The notes: generated by a model not told the origin, from the sequence alone. 64,000 nt of DNA from Myrica gale (GCA_963930655.1 OZ005607.1:25614874-25678873), one strand, 5' to 3'. Shown: positions 24,322 through 42,217, numbered from the stretch's first letter. Numbers and translations are program-made.

Positions 24322-24376
24322 TTATAGGATCATCACCCAGGAAAATGGGTTAGAGATTAAAAGATGTAGGTATTTA

Positions 24377-24530
24377 CACTACAAAACAACAGGTCTTTAG
24401 CGGCGTTTTTTGAAAAGTGCCGCTACACGTGTTACCTATAGTGACGGTTGTTGACTTCCGCTATAGACCCACTTTAGCTCTGTGGATTTTGAAAAGCGCC
24501 GCTAAAAGTGTTACGTTCTCCGCGCCCATA
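24377..24530 (+). mobile_element. CACTA-type transposon end
   Basis: The sequence cactacaaaacaacagg is followed by subterminal repeats built on tagcggcg and gcgccgctaaa, the arrangement seen at En/Spm (CACTA) termini. The matching opposite end was not found, so the element is partial or its right border is beyond recognition. It lies just upstream of the LRR receptor pseudogene. Confidence 0.6.
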
Positions 24531-25689
24531 TGAAAAATCTAAACTCTGTCGCCCCGTCTCTCCCTTTAAATTAAACCCTTCCTGCTCCCCACTCACATAT
24601 TAAAAATCTAAAGTCTCCCGCCCCTCTTCGTCGAAGAAGCTCCAGCCCCTCCGATCATTGCCCTCTCCGTCGACAGCGCCTCTCCCCTCTTCATCGAAAT
24701 CTCCAACCCCTCCAATCGCTGCTACAAAATTTATGTTGTGGCTAGAACTGTGACTTCCAAAGGCGGTGGGTTCGTTTTCTTTCCCTGAATGGACAGAGGC
24801 TATGGAAATCGTCGGTTTTAGCTTTCTTGATGATTTTGCTAATGGATTTTGAGTAGACAAGTTGAGTTTTTTCTGTCATATTACAATTGAGCTAAGCGGA
24901 GCATGTGAATCTAATTGTTGAACAAGGCAAACCTTTGTTTTTTCATTTTTGTTTGGAGAAATTGCTTTACGGGGATTCTGCCTTTGACTTTGCTGCGATA
25001 CTTCTGTTTGAATATTTAGGTGTCAATAATGAGCTACGGTACCTCCAATGTAGGTTCTAGTTAGTTTTTGTCCCTGCCCGTGTCTCTATTTTCTTTGTAT
25101 GTATGAAGCTTAAATGTCGGTTAGTACAGATGTGTGTTGTTGGTTCTAGCTAGTTAATTCATCTTTATGCAATTAGGATCACGTAATGGCTTTGTTTCTC
25201 CAATGTTTCAGGTATTGGAACTACTACCAAGACTTTCGAGTTTGGAAGGACCCAATATATTTAAGCTTTATACTTTGGTGATACTAGGACTTGGACAGTT
25301 GTGAAGTTGGGATCTTTCGAAATTCTATTTTCCTTTGAATAGGCAATTGTCTCTTCCTTGTGTATGTTTTTTGGTGAACATTTTTGTATCAGGAACATTT
25401 GGATGAACATTTGCGCGGACAATTGCAAAATACTGACAATTGCCAATATTTTGGCTTGTTGCGGGTGCCCCGCTCGTGGGGCCCGTGCGACATCCCAATA
25501 TTCTTTATTTTCGGTTCTACGCCTTGCGTGCATAAGTTGTTTGCAAAAACATCTAATTGTTTAGGAGTCTTCTTGGTTATTTGAGCCTCAACTTGTTGGT
25601 CCAAAACCTTGTGATGGATACGAATTATATTCTGAACTGTTATCTGCTCGACACTATCTTTCTACCACATATGTATGTGTCATAAAGTA
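24531..25689. other. Possible CACTA interior, no gene seen
   Basis: A pyrimidine-rich stretch (24540-24730) is followed by ordinary AT-rich sequence. A short open frame at 24600-24860 on the minus strand has low-complexity composition and no recognisable domain. Confidence 0.3.
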
Positions 25690-25868
25690 CCGGTCACTAT
25701 CGTTCCCCGTCTACCACGCCAAATACCCAAATCACTGGGTGCAAATTTCTTGAGTGTCAACACCGTTAGCCCCGAAAATCCTCTCTTGTCTATTGTGTCC
25801 CTTATGAATCCCGTGAAAATTTTCTCCATTTTGTCCCAAGTGCTGACGCATGCATGTTCATCATGTCG
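25690..25868. repeat. Unassigned duplicated segment (partner 52620-52800)
   Basis: Both copies share ccccgtctaccacgcca, gcaaatttcttg, and attttctccattttgtccca with few changes. On the minus strand it reads partly open, with a weak nucleotide resemblance to the later LRR region of PSY1R-type receptors, not enough to assign. Confidence 0.45.
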
Positions 25869-25919
25869 TGTCTTGTTTTGACAAGGAAAGAGACTATAGC
25901 GAATTAAACTTCATTCTCA

Positions 25920-26065
25920 TGTCGAATACGGTAAGTTGTTAAAGACCGGAGAATTTAAGGGTGGTGATATTTCCTAATTCAAACAGATTGCACCATAAAA
26001 TTAATTTGATGAGGTTTGTACATATTTCATCAAATGAGCGTGCCTATCTTAAAGTCTTACTGTTC
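25920..26065 (-). pseudogene. LRR receptor fragment near GH1 copy C
   Basis: The minus strand contains a decayed version of the LRR segment that reads GEISTLNFSGLSQLVVLDL in the longer pseudogene at 23190-24321. Here it reads approximately GNITTLNFSG. It is a small host-gene fragment downstream of copy C, with a sister fragment at 50580-50770. Confidence 0.6.
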
Positions 26066-26552
26066 TTGGATTGAAGGTATATAGGCTTCAATTTTCCCGA
26101 GCTTTTAGACTCTCTGATCAGCTACCGTCATCTTTCGCTACAACGACTCGTCGTTTATTACTTGGTGTAGTTAAAAAGCTGGCTTTGGTCTACAACGACT
26201 CGTCGTTTATTCTATGATTGTTTATTAAGAGTCGTCGTTTTCTGGTGTATAAATTCAAACCCAACGAACCACAGTTAAGTTTCCTGTGTTTAGAGTACTT
26301 ATTATTACAACTTCAAGGCAGCTGACAAGGTTGTTCAAACAAGTGGGATGTCTCAGCTCGTTATGTTTGAATCGGTTTATTAAATTACAGGCATATCATG
26401 ATCAGTCTGAAATTAATAAAAACAGTAAGATCAAACAAAAACTAACCTTATTTAAAAAGCATATACGGAGAAGAAATTATCTTGATGAGTTTATTGATCG
26501 GAGATAGTCCAATCTTAATATCTCAAAGTGTGAAAATTTTCATGCATGCTTA

Positions 26553-26819
<267 letters not shown>

Positions 26820-27241
26820 TTACTTCATAGCCTTGCCAAGATACCAAAGATGGCTATGATAATACTCAATTCTATGATTGTCTATAAGAGCTTCTTCAAG
26901 GGACAAAGTTGCATTATTGAACTCATCAATACCTGCATTAATACATATAGTTGCATTTGAGTCTTTCTGGATATATAATAACTAAAACAGTTTTCATGTC
27001 TCTTCAAAAGAATTAGAAAGCAAACAAAAAAAGAAAAAAAGATATACCATTCTCTGTAATGTAAATTAGTGGATTATGATACTTCTCCTTTGTATAGAGC
27101 AAAAGATCTCGAATTCCTCTAGGATAAACATGGAGCCAAGATGATGCAGCCTACAATAACAAAGACGGAGCTCAAACCAATTTACCCGTGTTTGTTTGTG
27201 AAAGATAAATCAGATCCAAAATTGTAATGTGACTTCTACTA

Positions 27242-27275
27242 GTTCTTCTTCTTCTTCTTCTTCTTCTTCTTCTTG
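27242..27275. repeat. CTT trinucleotide microsatellite
   Basis: About 11 CTT units in intron 10 of GH1 copy C; a shorter version occurs in copy D near 34505. Confidence 0.85.
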
Positions 27276-29283
27276 ATCTGTTTTTTTTTTCAAGGACTTA
27301 ACTAAAGGAACTGATATCATGAAATAAATAGCTAAATTGTTTGGTGTCGATTGTTTAAGCTTCAAAATCACCTTATAATATATATATATATAGTTAATAA
27401 ATTGCTAATTAGAACGCACCGGTGATCCAATGAGGATGCCATTACGTTGAGCTGCATTTCAAGAAAAAAAAATCAAGTCACGTTCGTTAGTATACATCAG
27501 AAAAACAAGATCATTATTGTAATTAATAAGAGTTTGGAATTACTTGTTAGATTAGCGAGAGAATCTGTCAAGTAGCTTTTGTTCCCAGCATTAAGCTGAG
27601 GTGCATCGGCTGCATAATACGCGGTGTAGTAGTTCAATCCGATGAAGTCAAACGACCCTTTTACCATCTTGAATTGCTCTTTTGTGAATTTGGGTAATCG
27701 CTTTCCAACCAGAGATCGCATGCTATGTGGATAGTCACCAAATGTCAAGGGGTCCAAAAACCTGCAATTAAAAGTGATCATATTATCCGCCGTTTTGATC
27801 ATGAGTATCCCGGCTAATATTGATTACTTTTACCACAGAAAACGTACATTTTTCCCTTTTAACTTTACAGATAAAGATTTTAGTAATCCCTACCTAGCCT
27901 CTATTTATAATCCTACTTTTCCATTTTGTAATAATTTAAGATATTTCTAAAATGAAATAGATCGATGCCAATGTGGCAAAACTTCAACCATTCATTTAAA
28001 AATAATGGTTAAGATTCAACATATGGTTCAATATCCTCGAAGTTTTAGAAGTCAACAAGAAGATGCCACCGGATGGAGGGATTAATTGATTGACAAAAGG
28101 TCAAGTGGAACTGAAGCTTTTCTATAGTAGTATTAATTCTCTTAGGGGTTAATTGAATGTACTTTTGATGAGGTTCATACAAATTGTCTTGATAGATTCA
28201 AATCTGAAAGGAGGAAATTTAATTAAGGAAAGGGAAGAGGTGAGGATTGGAATTAACCTAAACGAGAACTTACCATCCTAACATGAAATCAAGGGACCGT
28301 AGAGCTGCGTTACGGTTTTCCTTCGCCTTAGAGATTGGCACCATCCAGTGGGCCACGAGAGTTATCCCTATAACACCTTTTTGTGCTGCCTGAAAATATA
28401 TATAGTATAAGCATGATGGAAGAGATGAGCAAGATTTTTTCTAAGAAACTTGAGAAAACCAGGTATTTATGCTTGTACAGTTTAACAACGCCCGCATGAG
28501 CCAGAAGCTGGTAATGGGACACCAGATATGGCTCAGTCGCTGAGTCACCACCAGTGCAATTCAGATTTTGCCAACTGGAACATCGACCAGGTGCCAACGT
28601 CCCACTTGCATAACCACCATCGCTATAGGTCCATGGCTCATTCATAGTGATCCAATGCTTTACCCGATCGCCAAATTCCTTGAAGCAAAGCTCCGCATAG
28701 TCCCGAAAATCATTTCTGGAAGTCAGATGCATGCGCCCTAAGTTAGAGCGAATCTTGTTGGAACCTGGGTGAATTGGTCTAGGTTGGAGGCAATAGCTTG
28801 TAACCCTAAGTAGGGTCAAAAACTGATCTGGGTGGTGTGATCACTTAGACCAACTTATATAGCAAGGAAAGAAAATTAGGTCCATGTCATGCTTTCGGGT
28901 TCTAGCTAGAGTTAAGAATACAGGTGTCTAGCTAACAGCTTGTTGAGACTTTTACATGCATTGGAGTACTTTGTCTCCAAATCTTGTTTGGGGTTTCAAA
29001 GTGTTCTCAAGCCTTACGGCTAAAAATGTGTCTTTTTTTTCTAATCAAGTAGTCATTCTTTTTTTTTTCTAGTCAAGTAGTCATTCACTCATAAATAAAA
29101 GGAGGATCCGTACGTCAATAAAAAACCAAGACGAGCCTGTAGCAAACAAAATCTATTAACAAGGTGGAACTTTTTCCTGAGCAGTGCATGGAGTGCGGGA
29201 GATTGAGTCTTTTGAAACGTCATCCGATTGGATCCTATCAGCCAAAAATTTAGCAATTATATAATAAATGAATTAGTCACTTA

Positions 29284-29382
<99 letters not shown>

Positions 29383-31232
29383 CTACTATAAATTAGTACT
29401 GGATAAATCGATGATATTACGTAGTGGAATAACTAAAATATTATTGAACCGTTACCTTTGGCCAGGAGCTCATTTATGAGGTTGTTGTAGTATCTGATTC
29501 CCTCCTTATTCACACCCCCACTTAGCTTTCCTTCTAAAATAAGACCCCAGGTACGTAATTGTTTAGATTACAAATATCAGACTCCAAAAGATATTTTTTT
29601 TCTCAAATAGCAGCACAATATATATTGAGGATTAATGTAGACCAGAATCTTACTTGGTAGCAATCGGGACCATGAGATGGAGAACCTGTATGCATCTACA
29701 CCCATTTCCTTCATGATTCCAACATCTTCCTATATATAGCATGTTTAAGAAAAGTATTAATGGTTATTTACATCTTTAAATATATTTTTCAATGTCTTTT
29801 ATGCATGCATGTTTAGGTGAGTTTGGTTACTAGACTGGGCTACGAAGTTTAGATCATCATTTTTATTAGAAGAACTGCTAAAATTAGAAATAATTTCCAG
29901 ATATCAAGAAAGAAGTGAAGTTGATATATTGATCATCTGTTTTTATTATGCATGTACGGTATATACCTTGTAGCGATGATATTGATCGGCAGCTATATCT
30001 CCATTACTGCCATCAGTTATCCTTTCTGCAATTTCATGCATTCAAATATATTCAAAAAATACAAAAGATGGCAATGAGCTAAGATTCATTTTGTCTTCCC
30101 CCTTCCCAAACCCTTGGTTCCCGATCCCCATTCCCCAGCAATTTTCTTCCTCTCTCTGTCTACGTCGTATGTAGCTGGGTTATAACAGCCACCGTAAAAC
30201 TGCCCCCGCAATGGAGCGGTTTTCGCACTTGGCGGGGACAGTTGGTTGCCTAATCGGCCTTGATTCCAGCGCCATATACCCACCCTCGCGCTAAAATAAA
30301 CAGAAGTACGTACAAAGAACTATTTTAGTGTTGTCATTTCGAAAGCAACGCTCAGTCAGGATTCATTGTCCTTTAAATTAAAGAAAAGCTTGCAAAATTT
30401 TGTAATTTTGTAATGCTATATGTATCTGACTTAAGATCTAGATCACAAACGTTACATATTATCATTCTCCTTAAAGTTTTATGTATAGCATCAAAGACTA
30501 TAAGAGTCATATTTGAGTCTTTTATCTTTCTATATTTGATAACACACTTGGGTGGAGAATCCCAGAGATAGCATGTGCTCATAAATATATAAAAATAATA
30601 TTTAAGAGAAACAGATTAGTTTAGGATATCAACACGAACTCAACTTGCTAAAGTTGTCGACAACTATATATCTGTGCTCCTGATATTAAAGAAAATGTTA
30701 AAAAGAGGAAAAATGTACAAGAAAAAAACTCTAGATCTCCTGCTCTTAATTTATAGTAGATAGTGTCAAGTAGATCATATGGTTTGGAACTCACTTGTTG
30801 TTTTCAAGGAAGAGACGGAAAGAGATAACGATATCCTTGATATCTCAAACTTTCCTTTCAATGAAGCGAGAGAGGGAGCAAAAGAAGAAGAGAGAGAGAG
30901 AGACCTGGATATCTATGGGTGTAAGTATCCCAAATGCTTGGTCGTCTACCACCTTCATTTGCTGCACCTTCATACTGCAATTCAAAGAAACATTGGAACA
31001 CTTGTGGGCATTATTCTTGACATGACTCAGGGAACTTATAGTAGTAGAGAAACTCTGCATCTCTGGATACGAACATGCAGGAAACCTAGGGCTCACCTGG
31101 TAAGCCGCTGATGCAGTCCCGAAAATGAAACCCCTGGAAAACTGCTCCTGTTCAGTGAAGAAGTGTCATGGCTAGGTGTAACAGCAACGCTATTTGTGCC
31201 AAGAAGAAGAAGAAGAAGGCTTAGAAGCAAAT

Positions 31233-31363
31233 TGTTGGAAGTCCCACATTGCTAGAGAAACTAGTCAATGTGCTCCTTATAAGGTTGTGGTATCCCTCAC
31301 TCCTCAAGGCGTCTTTTGGAGTTGAGTTAGGCCCACCTTTCACATATTGTGTAAATTCTAATA
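31233..31363 (+). mobile_element. 131 bp TRIM-like solo LTR in exon 1 of copy C
   Basis: The insert begins tgttggaagtcccacattg, a start known from short plant LTR (TRIM-type) elements, and ends ctaata. It is flanked by the 5 bp duplication caaat (31228-31232 and 31364-31368). The same exon in copies B and E runs uninterrupted through this point. Confidence 0.75.
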
Positions 31364-31429
31364 CAAATAGCTTTGAAATGCCATAACCGATTTTGGTGGT
31401 TGTGGATATAGCACTGCCTACTCTTGGCA

Positions 31430-31436
31430 TTTTATA
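31430..31436 (-). promoter_or_regulatory. TATA box of GH1 copy C
   Basis: TATAAAA on the minus strand about 50 bases before the copy C ATG, in the same context as in copies B and E. The promoter therefore looks preserved although the coding region is broken. Confidence 0.65.
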
Positions 31437-32129
31437 GAGGAGCACGGCAACCAAGACAACTGTTTTCTCTTCCTTTCTTTATTGGGTCAATTCCATGCAA
31501 AACACGCTGTGGACAAAATAATCGTTTAAATAAAAGACAAAAGAATGAAAGAACATGCATTAATCGAAAAAAGAAATGCATAGATCTGATCTCTTCTATG
31601 ATCTGTGACAACTATTTCGATGGCGATTAACACGGTACAAGAACGTGGGAAATCCCACTTTAATTATAACCTTGTAAAGTTCTTTCGGCATGCAAAAGAG
31701 CCTGTTGAATTAGCTCTTAAATGGGCCAAAAGATTTTTGAAAACTTTTTAACAAATAATTTTCCACAATCTATATATTAACAACTTTTTCCCGAGTTCCA
31801 ATAAAATATACACTACGTACGTACCCTTTGTTTAGAAATTTGTTTTATGTAAAAATTTAGTCTTCAGTGTAACTTCACAAGAAATTCTTATTTTTCTAAT
31901 TAATATTTTCAATTAATGATTCAAATTTTACGATCTCATGAGCATGCATATACTAGACGGAAAGCCAATAAATATACCAGCTTTTGGTATCATTGGGATG
32001 ATGTGCAATTATCAGGCCTTGAACTATTCTATTAAAACGTAAAGCAATACTAAGTGGGAAGGCTATTAGGATTTTTGACCGAATTAAGAGGGTATATACA
32101 ATGCAACTTGTGTCGTAGATCGATCGAAC

Positions 32130-32133
<4 letters not shown>

Positions 32134-32210
<77 letters not shown>
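32134..32210. repeat. TAA trinucleotide microsatellite
   Basis: About 25 uninterrupted TAA units upstream of GH1 copy C. Confidence 0.95.
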
Positions 32211-33399
32211 TTGTACAACAAGACTTGGCCCAATATTAATTTCGTATTAGTTAGTGATCTTCACGTGTTGATCTGCACTGATGTCGATCGATGGGTAGTT
32301 CCCGGACATCATGGGTATTTGAATAACTCAGTAGTCAACTTGATGAGTTGGGATCGTAACACAAATCTATAGGTTATGTTTTTTAATAGATTTGACAACG
32401 TTTTTTAGATTCGAAAATTGTTTCTTACTCCGAACAAGATTTTTTCACACTAAAAATATTTTCAATCTTAAATAAAAATTTCTCCATTCTTCTATGCATC
32501 ACTTAGAGTCAACTTGATGAGATGGAATACCATCCCCTTCGCCATTCTTCTGCAAGAATATTCTTTAACGTAAAAGCATAATTACAATGTTGGGTTATTA
32601 ATAAGATGTTTGCCCATAGCCAAAATTTCTCTCTATTCTAAATTTTTCGTTTGCAAACATAACTAACTTAAAATTTTAATTAAATAAAATGACTGCAAAA
32701 TAATATCTTTTTTTCAATTTTAATCTCCGAATTCGAGTTTTCTATAATGAGGTTATCTGGGTGCTTCAACAACAAGAGTTGTGATATTCAAATTAAAATC
32801 CCCCTGCTGTGTGGGTTTCATTGAATTCCGAGATTTGTGATATGATTGTATTTTACTCAAGAGTTGATCCGGCTGATTTTCAATTTCCTTGAAATTAGGT
32901 TTTGGGGAACAACTTGAGGTTGTAATCTCTATTTTATTATATTGTATTTATCTCAGAGTTGTCCCGTGCATTGAAGGGTTTTTCACATAGATCCCATGTT
33001 TCCTCTTGTGTTGCTCTCTTGACGCGTGATTTATTCTTTCAATTAGTTTTTGGTTTGTTTGGGATTATTATTATGTATTTGCACATAAATGATAATTTGT
33101 CACAACAAATTTACAAGCTACAAAATTTATTATACCAGCAGCTTTTATATGTGCACTTATATCGCCATCTCAGTTGTCACTATTTTTTACCCACCAAGAA
33201 ATGGAATTAAAGTTTCTGTTCTGATTTATGGTCTTAGGATCCATTTTATAACATTTTTATTAAGATATTTGTAGTGTCATCATCAGCATCTTTTTCTCAT
33301 ACAACACTCGGGAGCAATATCCAGACAACACTCGATTCTCCAGAAGCTAGCGTCCAGAGATCGGTATCTAAGATGAATAGAGGCCCAGTAGAGATGGGC
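32211..33399. other. Intergenic, partly duplicated at 53460-53720
   Basis: No exon was recognised. The part from about 32960 to 33280 (caacaaatttac, ttttatatgtgcac, tcagttgtcacta) matches 53460-53720 and marks the left end of the duplication that contains copies D and G. Confidence 0.5.
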
Positions 33400-33816
33400 T
33401 CTGGTGAGGCCCTTGAGATAATAATAAGCGAGGCCCATTAGGGCTTTTCAACTGCTTGGTGTAGTTGAAAAGCTGGTTTTGGTCTACAGCGACCCGTCGC
33501 TTATTAAGAGTCGTCGTTTTGATCTAGTGTCTAAATATAATTCAAACCCAACGAACCACAGTTAAGTTGCAAGTGTTTGCAGAAATTATTATTAGAATTT
33601 CCAGGCAGGTGACAAGGTTGTTAGAACAAGTGGGATGTCTCAGCTCGTTATGTTTGAATCGGTTTATTAAATTACAAGCATATATTGATCAGTCTGAAAT
33701 TATCTTGATAAGTTTATTTAAAAAGCATATACGGAGAAGAAATTATCTTGATGAGTTTATTGATTGGAGATGGTCCAATCATAATACCTTATAGTACTGA
33801 ACATTTTCATGCATGC

Positions 33817-35979
33817 TTATTTCTTGAGGAAATTCTTAAACTAGTGTGCCGGGAGTTTAGGGTATCTTTTTAATCCGTTCTTATAGTCGACGTAGTTGAT
33901 GCCAAAACGAACTGTGTACCGTGCGTACAATTCAAAGTTGTCCAACAAAGACCAAGCAAAGTATCCCTTCACGTTGACACCATCCCTAATCCCACAAAAA
34001 AAAAAAACAAATGAGAAGAAGTAAAAGTCAAATAATAGATTTTGGAGAGAGAGAAAACCGGGGCCTAAAGGGGAAGAGAGCAGTTATTAAGGGCACTTAC
34101 TTCATACCCTTGCGAAGATACCAAAGATGCTTTTCATAATACTTAATTCTATTATTATCTATAAGAGATTCTTCAAGGGACAAAGTGGCATTATTGAACT
34201 CATCAATACCTGCATTAATACATATAGCTGCATTTGAGTCTTCCTGGACATCTAATAACTCAAACATTTTTCAAGTCTCTTCAAAAGAATTTGATAGCAA
34301 AAATAAAAAAATAAAAAGATGTACCATTATCTGTAATGTAAATCAGTGGATTATGATACAGTAAAAGATCTCGAATTCCTCTACGATAAACATGGAGCCA
34401 AGATGATGCAGCCTACAATAACAAAGACGGAGCTCCAACCAATTTACCCGTGCTTGTATGTGAAAGATAAATCAGATCCAAAATTGTAATGTGACTTCTA
34501 CTAGTTCTTCTTCTTCTTCTTGATCTTTTTTTTTTTGTCAAGGACTTAACTAAAGGAATTGATATGATGAAATAAATAGCTAAATAGTTTGGTCTCGATT
34601 GTTTTAAGCTTCAAAATCACTTTATAATATATATCTATATAATTAATAAGTTGCTAATTAGAACGCACCGGTGATCCAATGAGGATGCCATTACGTTGAG
34701 CTGCATTTCAAGAAAAAAAATCAAGTCACGTTCGTTAGTAGGCATCAGGGAAACATGATCATTATAGTAATTAATAAGAGTTTGGAATTATTTGTTAGAT
34801 TAGCGAGAGAATCTGTCAAGTACCTTTTGTTCCCAGCATTAAGCTGAGGTGCATCAGCTGCATAAAAAAGAACATGCATGCCCCCGGATGGAGTGATTAA
34901 TTGATTAAGAAAAGGTCAAGTGGACGCTGAAGTTTAATTTTCTATAGTACTTATTATTCTCTTAGGGGTTCAAGATTTTTAATTTTATTTATTTAATTGA
35001 ATGTACTTTTGATGAGGAGGAAATTTAATTTCTTTTAAAAAAGAAAAAAACAATTGAGAGGGAAGGGAATGAAGAGGTGGTACGGAAAAGGAACCCTGAA
35101 CGAGAATTTACCATCCTAACATGAAATCAAGGGACCGAAACGCTGCGTTACGGTTGTCATTCGACTTGGAGATTGGCACCATCCAGTGGCAGACAAGAGT
35201 TATCCCTATGACACCTTTTTGTTCTGCCTGAAAAAATATATATACAGTCCACGCACACGTAATAATATAAGCATGATGGAAAACATAAGTAAGATTTTTT
35301 CTAAGAAACTTGACAAAACCTGGGTGATGTTCGTTTTGAAGTTTTTTTGTAGGATTTGGAGTATTTTGTGAATTTTTAGGTGATGTTAGAGTTGTATTGG
35401 TGTTGGTGTAGAAGTTGTTGAGGTGTAAAAAAAGTAATGATGATGTTTAAAGTTGTTTTTTTATATTTAAAATTTATTAATTTTTTATTAAAAACTGAAT
35501 ATTTAAAAATATTAAGAAATAAAAAAAATAAAAAACACAAAATAAAAACAGAAAACGACAAAAAACACATGCTGCGGCAGGGGGACAGGACAGTAACATG
35601 CAGGCGACAATATGTAAAAAAAATAAAAATAAAAATAAAAAAATCCTGAAGTTTGATTGCAACATGCCGAACGTGAAAAAAGTAGGATTCGATTCCTACT
35701 TTTTTCTTCGAACCGAACATTGCCTGGTATTTTTGCTTGTACGCTTCAACAGCGGCCGCATGAGCGAGAAGCTGGTAATGGGACACCAGATATGGCTCAG
35801 TCGCTGAGTCACCACCAGTGCAATTCAGATTTTGCCAACTGGAACATCGACCAGGTGCCAACGTCCCGCTTGCATAACCACCATCGCTATAGGTCCATGG
35901 CTCATTCATAGTGATCCAATGCTTTACCCGATCGCCAAATTTCTTGAAGCAAAGCTCAGCATAGTCCCGAAAATCATTT
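33817..35979 (-). pseudogene. GH1 beta-glucosidase copy D, truncated
   Basis: Only exons 7-13 remain. Exon 7 (35979-35724) keeps [20 protein letters not shown] and ends at YKQKYQ. Exon 8 is about 35225-35106. Exon 9 is reduced to its last part (about 34865-34796) because the sequence jumps from exon 9 into intron 8. Exons 10-13 follow down to TAA at 33817-33819. Homology to the GH1 unit stops near 36030 in intron 6, so exons 1-6 are missing. A MITE-like insertion directly after exon 7 changes the donor from GT to GC. Copy G is its closest relative; around exon 8 and intron 7 more than 200 bases look identical between them. Confidence 0.88.
35325..35722. mobile_element. 398 bp MITE-like insertion at a splice donor
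   Basis: Relative to copy G, 398 bases are inserted between two copies of cctgg (35320-35324 and 35723-35727). The ends form an imperfect inverted repeat, atgttcgttttgaag against atgttcggttcgaag, and the interior is AT-rich without coding capacity. These are traits of a small non-autonomous DNA transposon. The superfamily is uncertain. Confidence 0.65.
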
Positions 35980-36039
35980 CTGGAAGTCAGATGCGCCCTA
36001 AGTTAGAGCGGATCAAGGTTGGAATATGTGTGAATAAAA

Positions 36040-37729
36040 AATCCCAAAATTCAATTTAGAATAGACTTGATTGAACAGAAATTTATAGCTTAAGTTCACA
36101 AAGTATTTTCATAGCTTTTACATGGATAGTCAAGAGATGAACCTGACATTTAGGATGAAATATACTTAATATACATAGCATCCTCATCTATAAGTAAATA
36201 TATTTGAAAATAAAGAATCGATTCAATTTTTAAGAAAATTTAGAAATAAGATACTCAACTTCCTTATAAGTCATAACACATTTTTTTCTTAAGGACATTT
36301 GTATTTGTAAAAAAGTATCATTTTTTATACATAAAACTCTAAACTTCATCTGATAATTAGTTCCATGGGACAACGTGTGTATGTATATATATATATATAT
36401 ATATATATTATACATGCCATGCATCTATTTTGGAAGTTCTCTGTCGTTAAATATTTGATGGTGTCAGGTTAATTATTAATCTAGAAAACACGTGGAGAAT
36501 ATGGCTAGCTAACGCAATAAAAGATTAACATGAGAAACGGAGGTCCCTTAATTTCCTATCTACTCCATCTGATCAAAACGGGCCCGTATAACTTTATAAG
36601 CTCGTAAGTCGTACCATCTTGGCGTATACGGCATTGGCACCTGAGAAATACCACCAATCGGCATCATGTCCATATATATATATAGCAGATTTTTCTAACC
36701 CTCTAACAAAAATAATTAATAATTAATAAATTATGGTAGATAAATTGTTTGGTTTAGAAACAATTAGTGCTGGATGGAATTAAGCCGTGTAATTTTAAAG
36801 TGATGTAATATGTAATTGGCATGCAGTTTAATACTATTATGAAGAAAATTAGGCCCACAATAATAGGTGATAAGATAGGATGACTGATAAGAATCTCAAT
36901 AAAAAAATGGAGGTCGAATATTAATGAATCCCAATGGTATAATTATTGCACATCGAGAAGAAGACGCAGTAGATCAATTATTGCACGTGATGCCATAGCC
37001 CATGTCTGACAGTCCTTGAAGTGATACAGCCAGAAATTAGCCAGAAATTGCATTTTCAATTTCTTTATCGCCACATATATATAATTTGTCCACAAGCGAA
37101 ACTCTACTGGCCCAATAGCAGAAGAAAAGATGGAAAAAAAACAAATAAAAAAGCAGACAGACATTTTTTTTTTGGCACAGATAGACATATCTGGTCAGGA
37201 CTCAGGGGTGTCTGAAAAAAAAGGATTGACATGACAGCCTTTTAGCCTGTCAAGTTGCACGTCGTCCTGTCGATATGATTCAAACACTTTTTTTTTTCTA
37301 AATATATGATTCAAACACTTGTTCTAATACTCGTTCTTTTCTGCAGTTAGGATTCGACCTATAGTCAAGTCGCACGTCGTCCTGCCGCTATATAAACTTT
37401 TGCTTAATCAACTAAAGGGAGTGGGTGGGTCAATGACTCGAAGGGAGCCAATCGGGTAATACAAAACTTTTGCTTCATCTTCACTTGTTTTTACAATGAG
37501 ATAGATGCGATTTCCTGCTAAACTTTACAGACGACTGGACTGAGGTATCATCAACCAATTGCATGCTTACGAGTAATTAATGGGCAACCATCTAATTTCG
37601 TCTTACAGACCAACTAAGTCTTTCTTTAATCGAGTAAACGAAGCGGGGAGAAGATGTCAAGTGGTTATTAAATAACTAGTCGTTGAATTGACTGGTAGCG
37701 ATCAGGTGTTGCCGGAGCAGGACGTCAGA
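36040..37729. other. Intergenic, no gene seen
   Basis: Sequence between truncated copy D and the block downstream of copy E. It is AT-rich with a short AT repeat near 36385-36408. A short gattcaaacact segment occurs twice near 37276 and 37308. Confidence 0.45.
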
Positions 37730-38251
37730 AGAAGATTAACGTCAGGAAGTTGGCACAACGTACGACTAGAGTCGTGTTGTCTAGAGAAGCGACCCCAATG
37801 AGCAGGAAGAGATAATAAGTTGGGCCAAATGAGATGAAGACGGTCCTGGTGGATATGGGCTCCAGTGTGGCCCTGGAAAGCACAATAAGTTGGGCCAATT
37901 ATATGGGCTCTTTCTGAACCCAACGTAATCTGGAGAGATCCATATGACAGGTCGTTTGTTATTGGCCCAGCACGTGTAAGAGGTGCAATGACTGCTGGCA
38001 TATAATATTGGTTCAAACACAGTTATAGTTAAGAAATTGGCTTTTGTCTACAGCGACCCGTCGTCTATATAAAATATTCGTCGATTACTAGTAGAGTATA
38101 AATTCAAACGACGTGAGAGTATGGTCAGACAAATTATAAGAACATTATTTTAAAAAGCACATCCCGCGTAGAAATTATGTATGATCTTAAGTTTATTGAT
38201 TGGTGATGGTCCAATCCTAATACTTGATAGTATATACGAACATCGTCGCGA

Positions 38252-42171
<3,920 letters not shown>

Positions 42172-42210
42172 ATCTGACTCTGATGTCTTGGGTATGGCAC
42201 TAGCTTGGCG

Positions 42211-42217
42211 TTTTATA
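42211..42217 (-). promoter_or_regulatory. TATA box of GH1 copy E
   Basis: TATAAAA on the minus strand about 40-46 bases before the ATG, implying a very short 5' leader. The context (ctataaaac) is shared in part with copies B and C. Confidence 0.7.

Noticed and set aside
30090-30300. GC-richer patch in intron 2 of GH1 copy C, considered as a transposon or exon
   Set aside because: No terminal repeats, target duplication or recognisable protein; left unassigned.
35376-35909. A 177-residue frame starting with [11 protein letters not shown]
   Set aside because: Only its first part is exon 7 of GH1 copy D; the rest is read-through into the MITE-like insertion.
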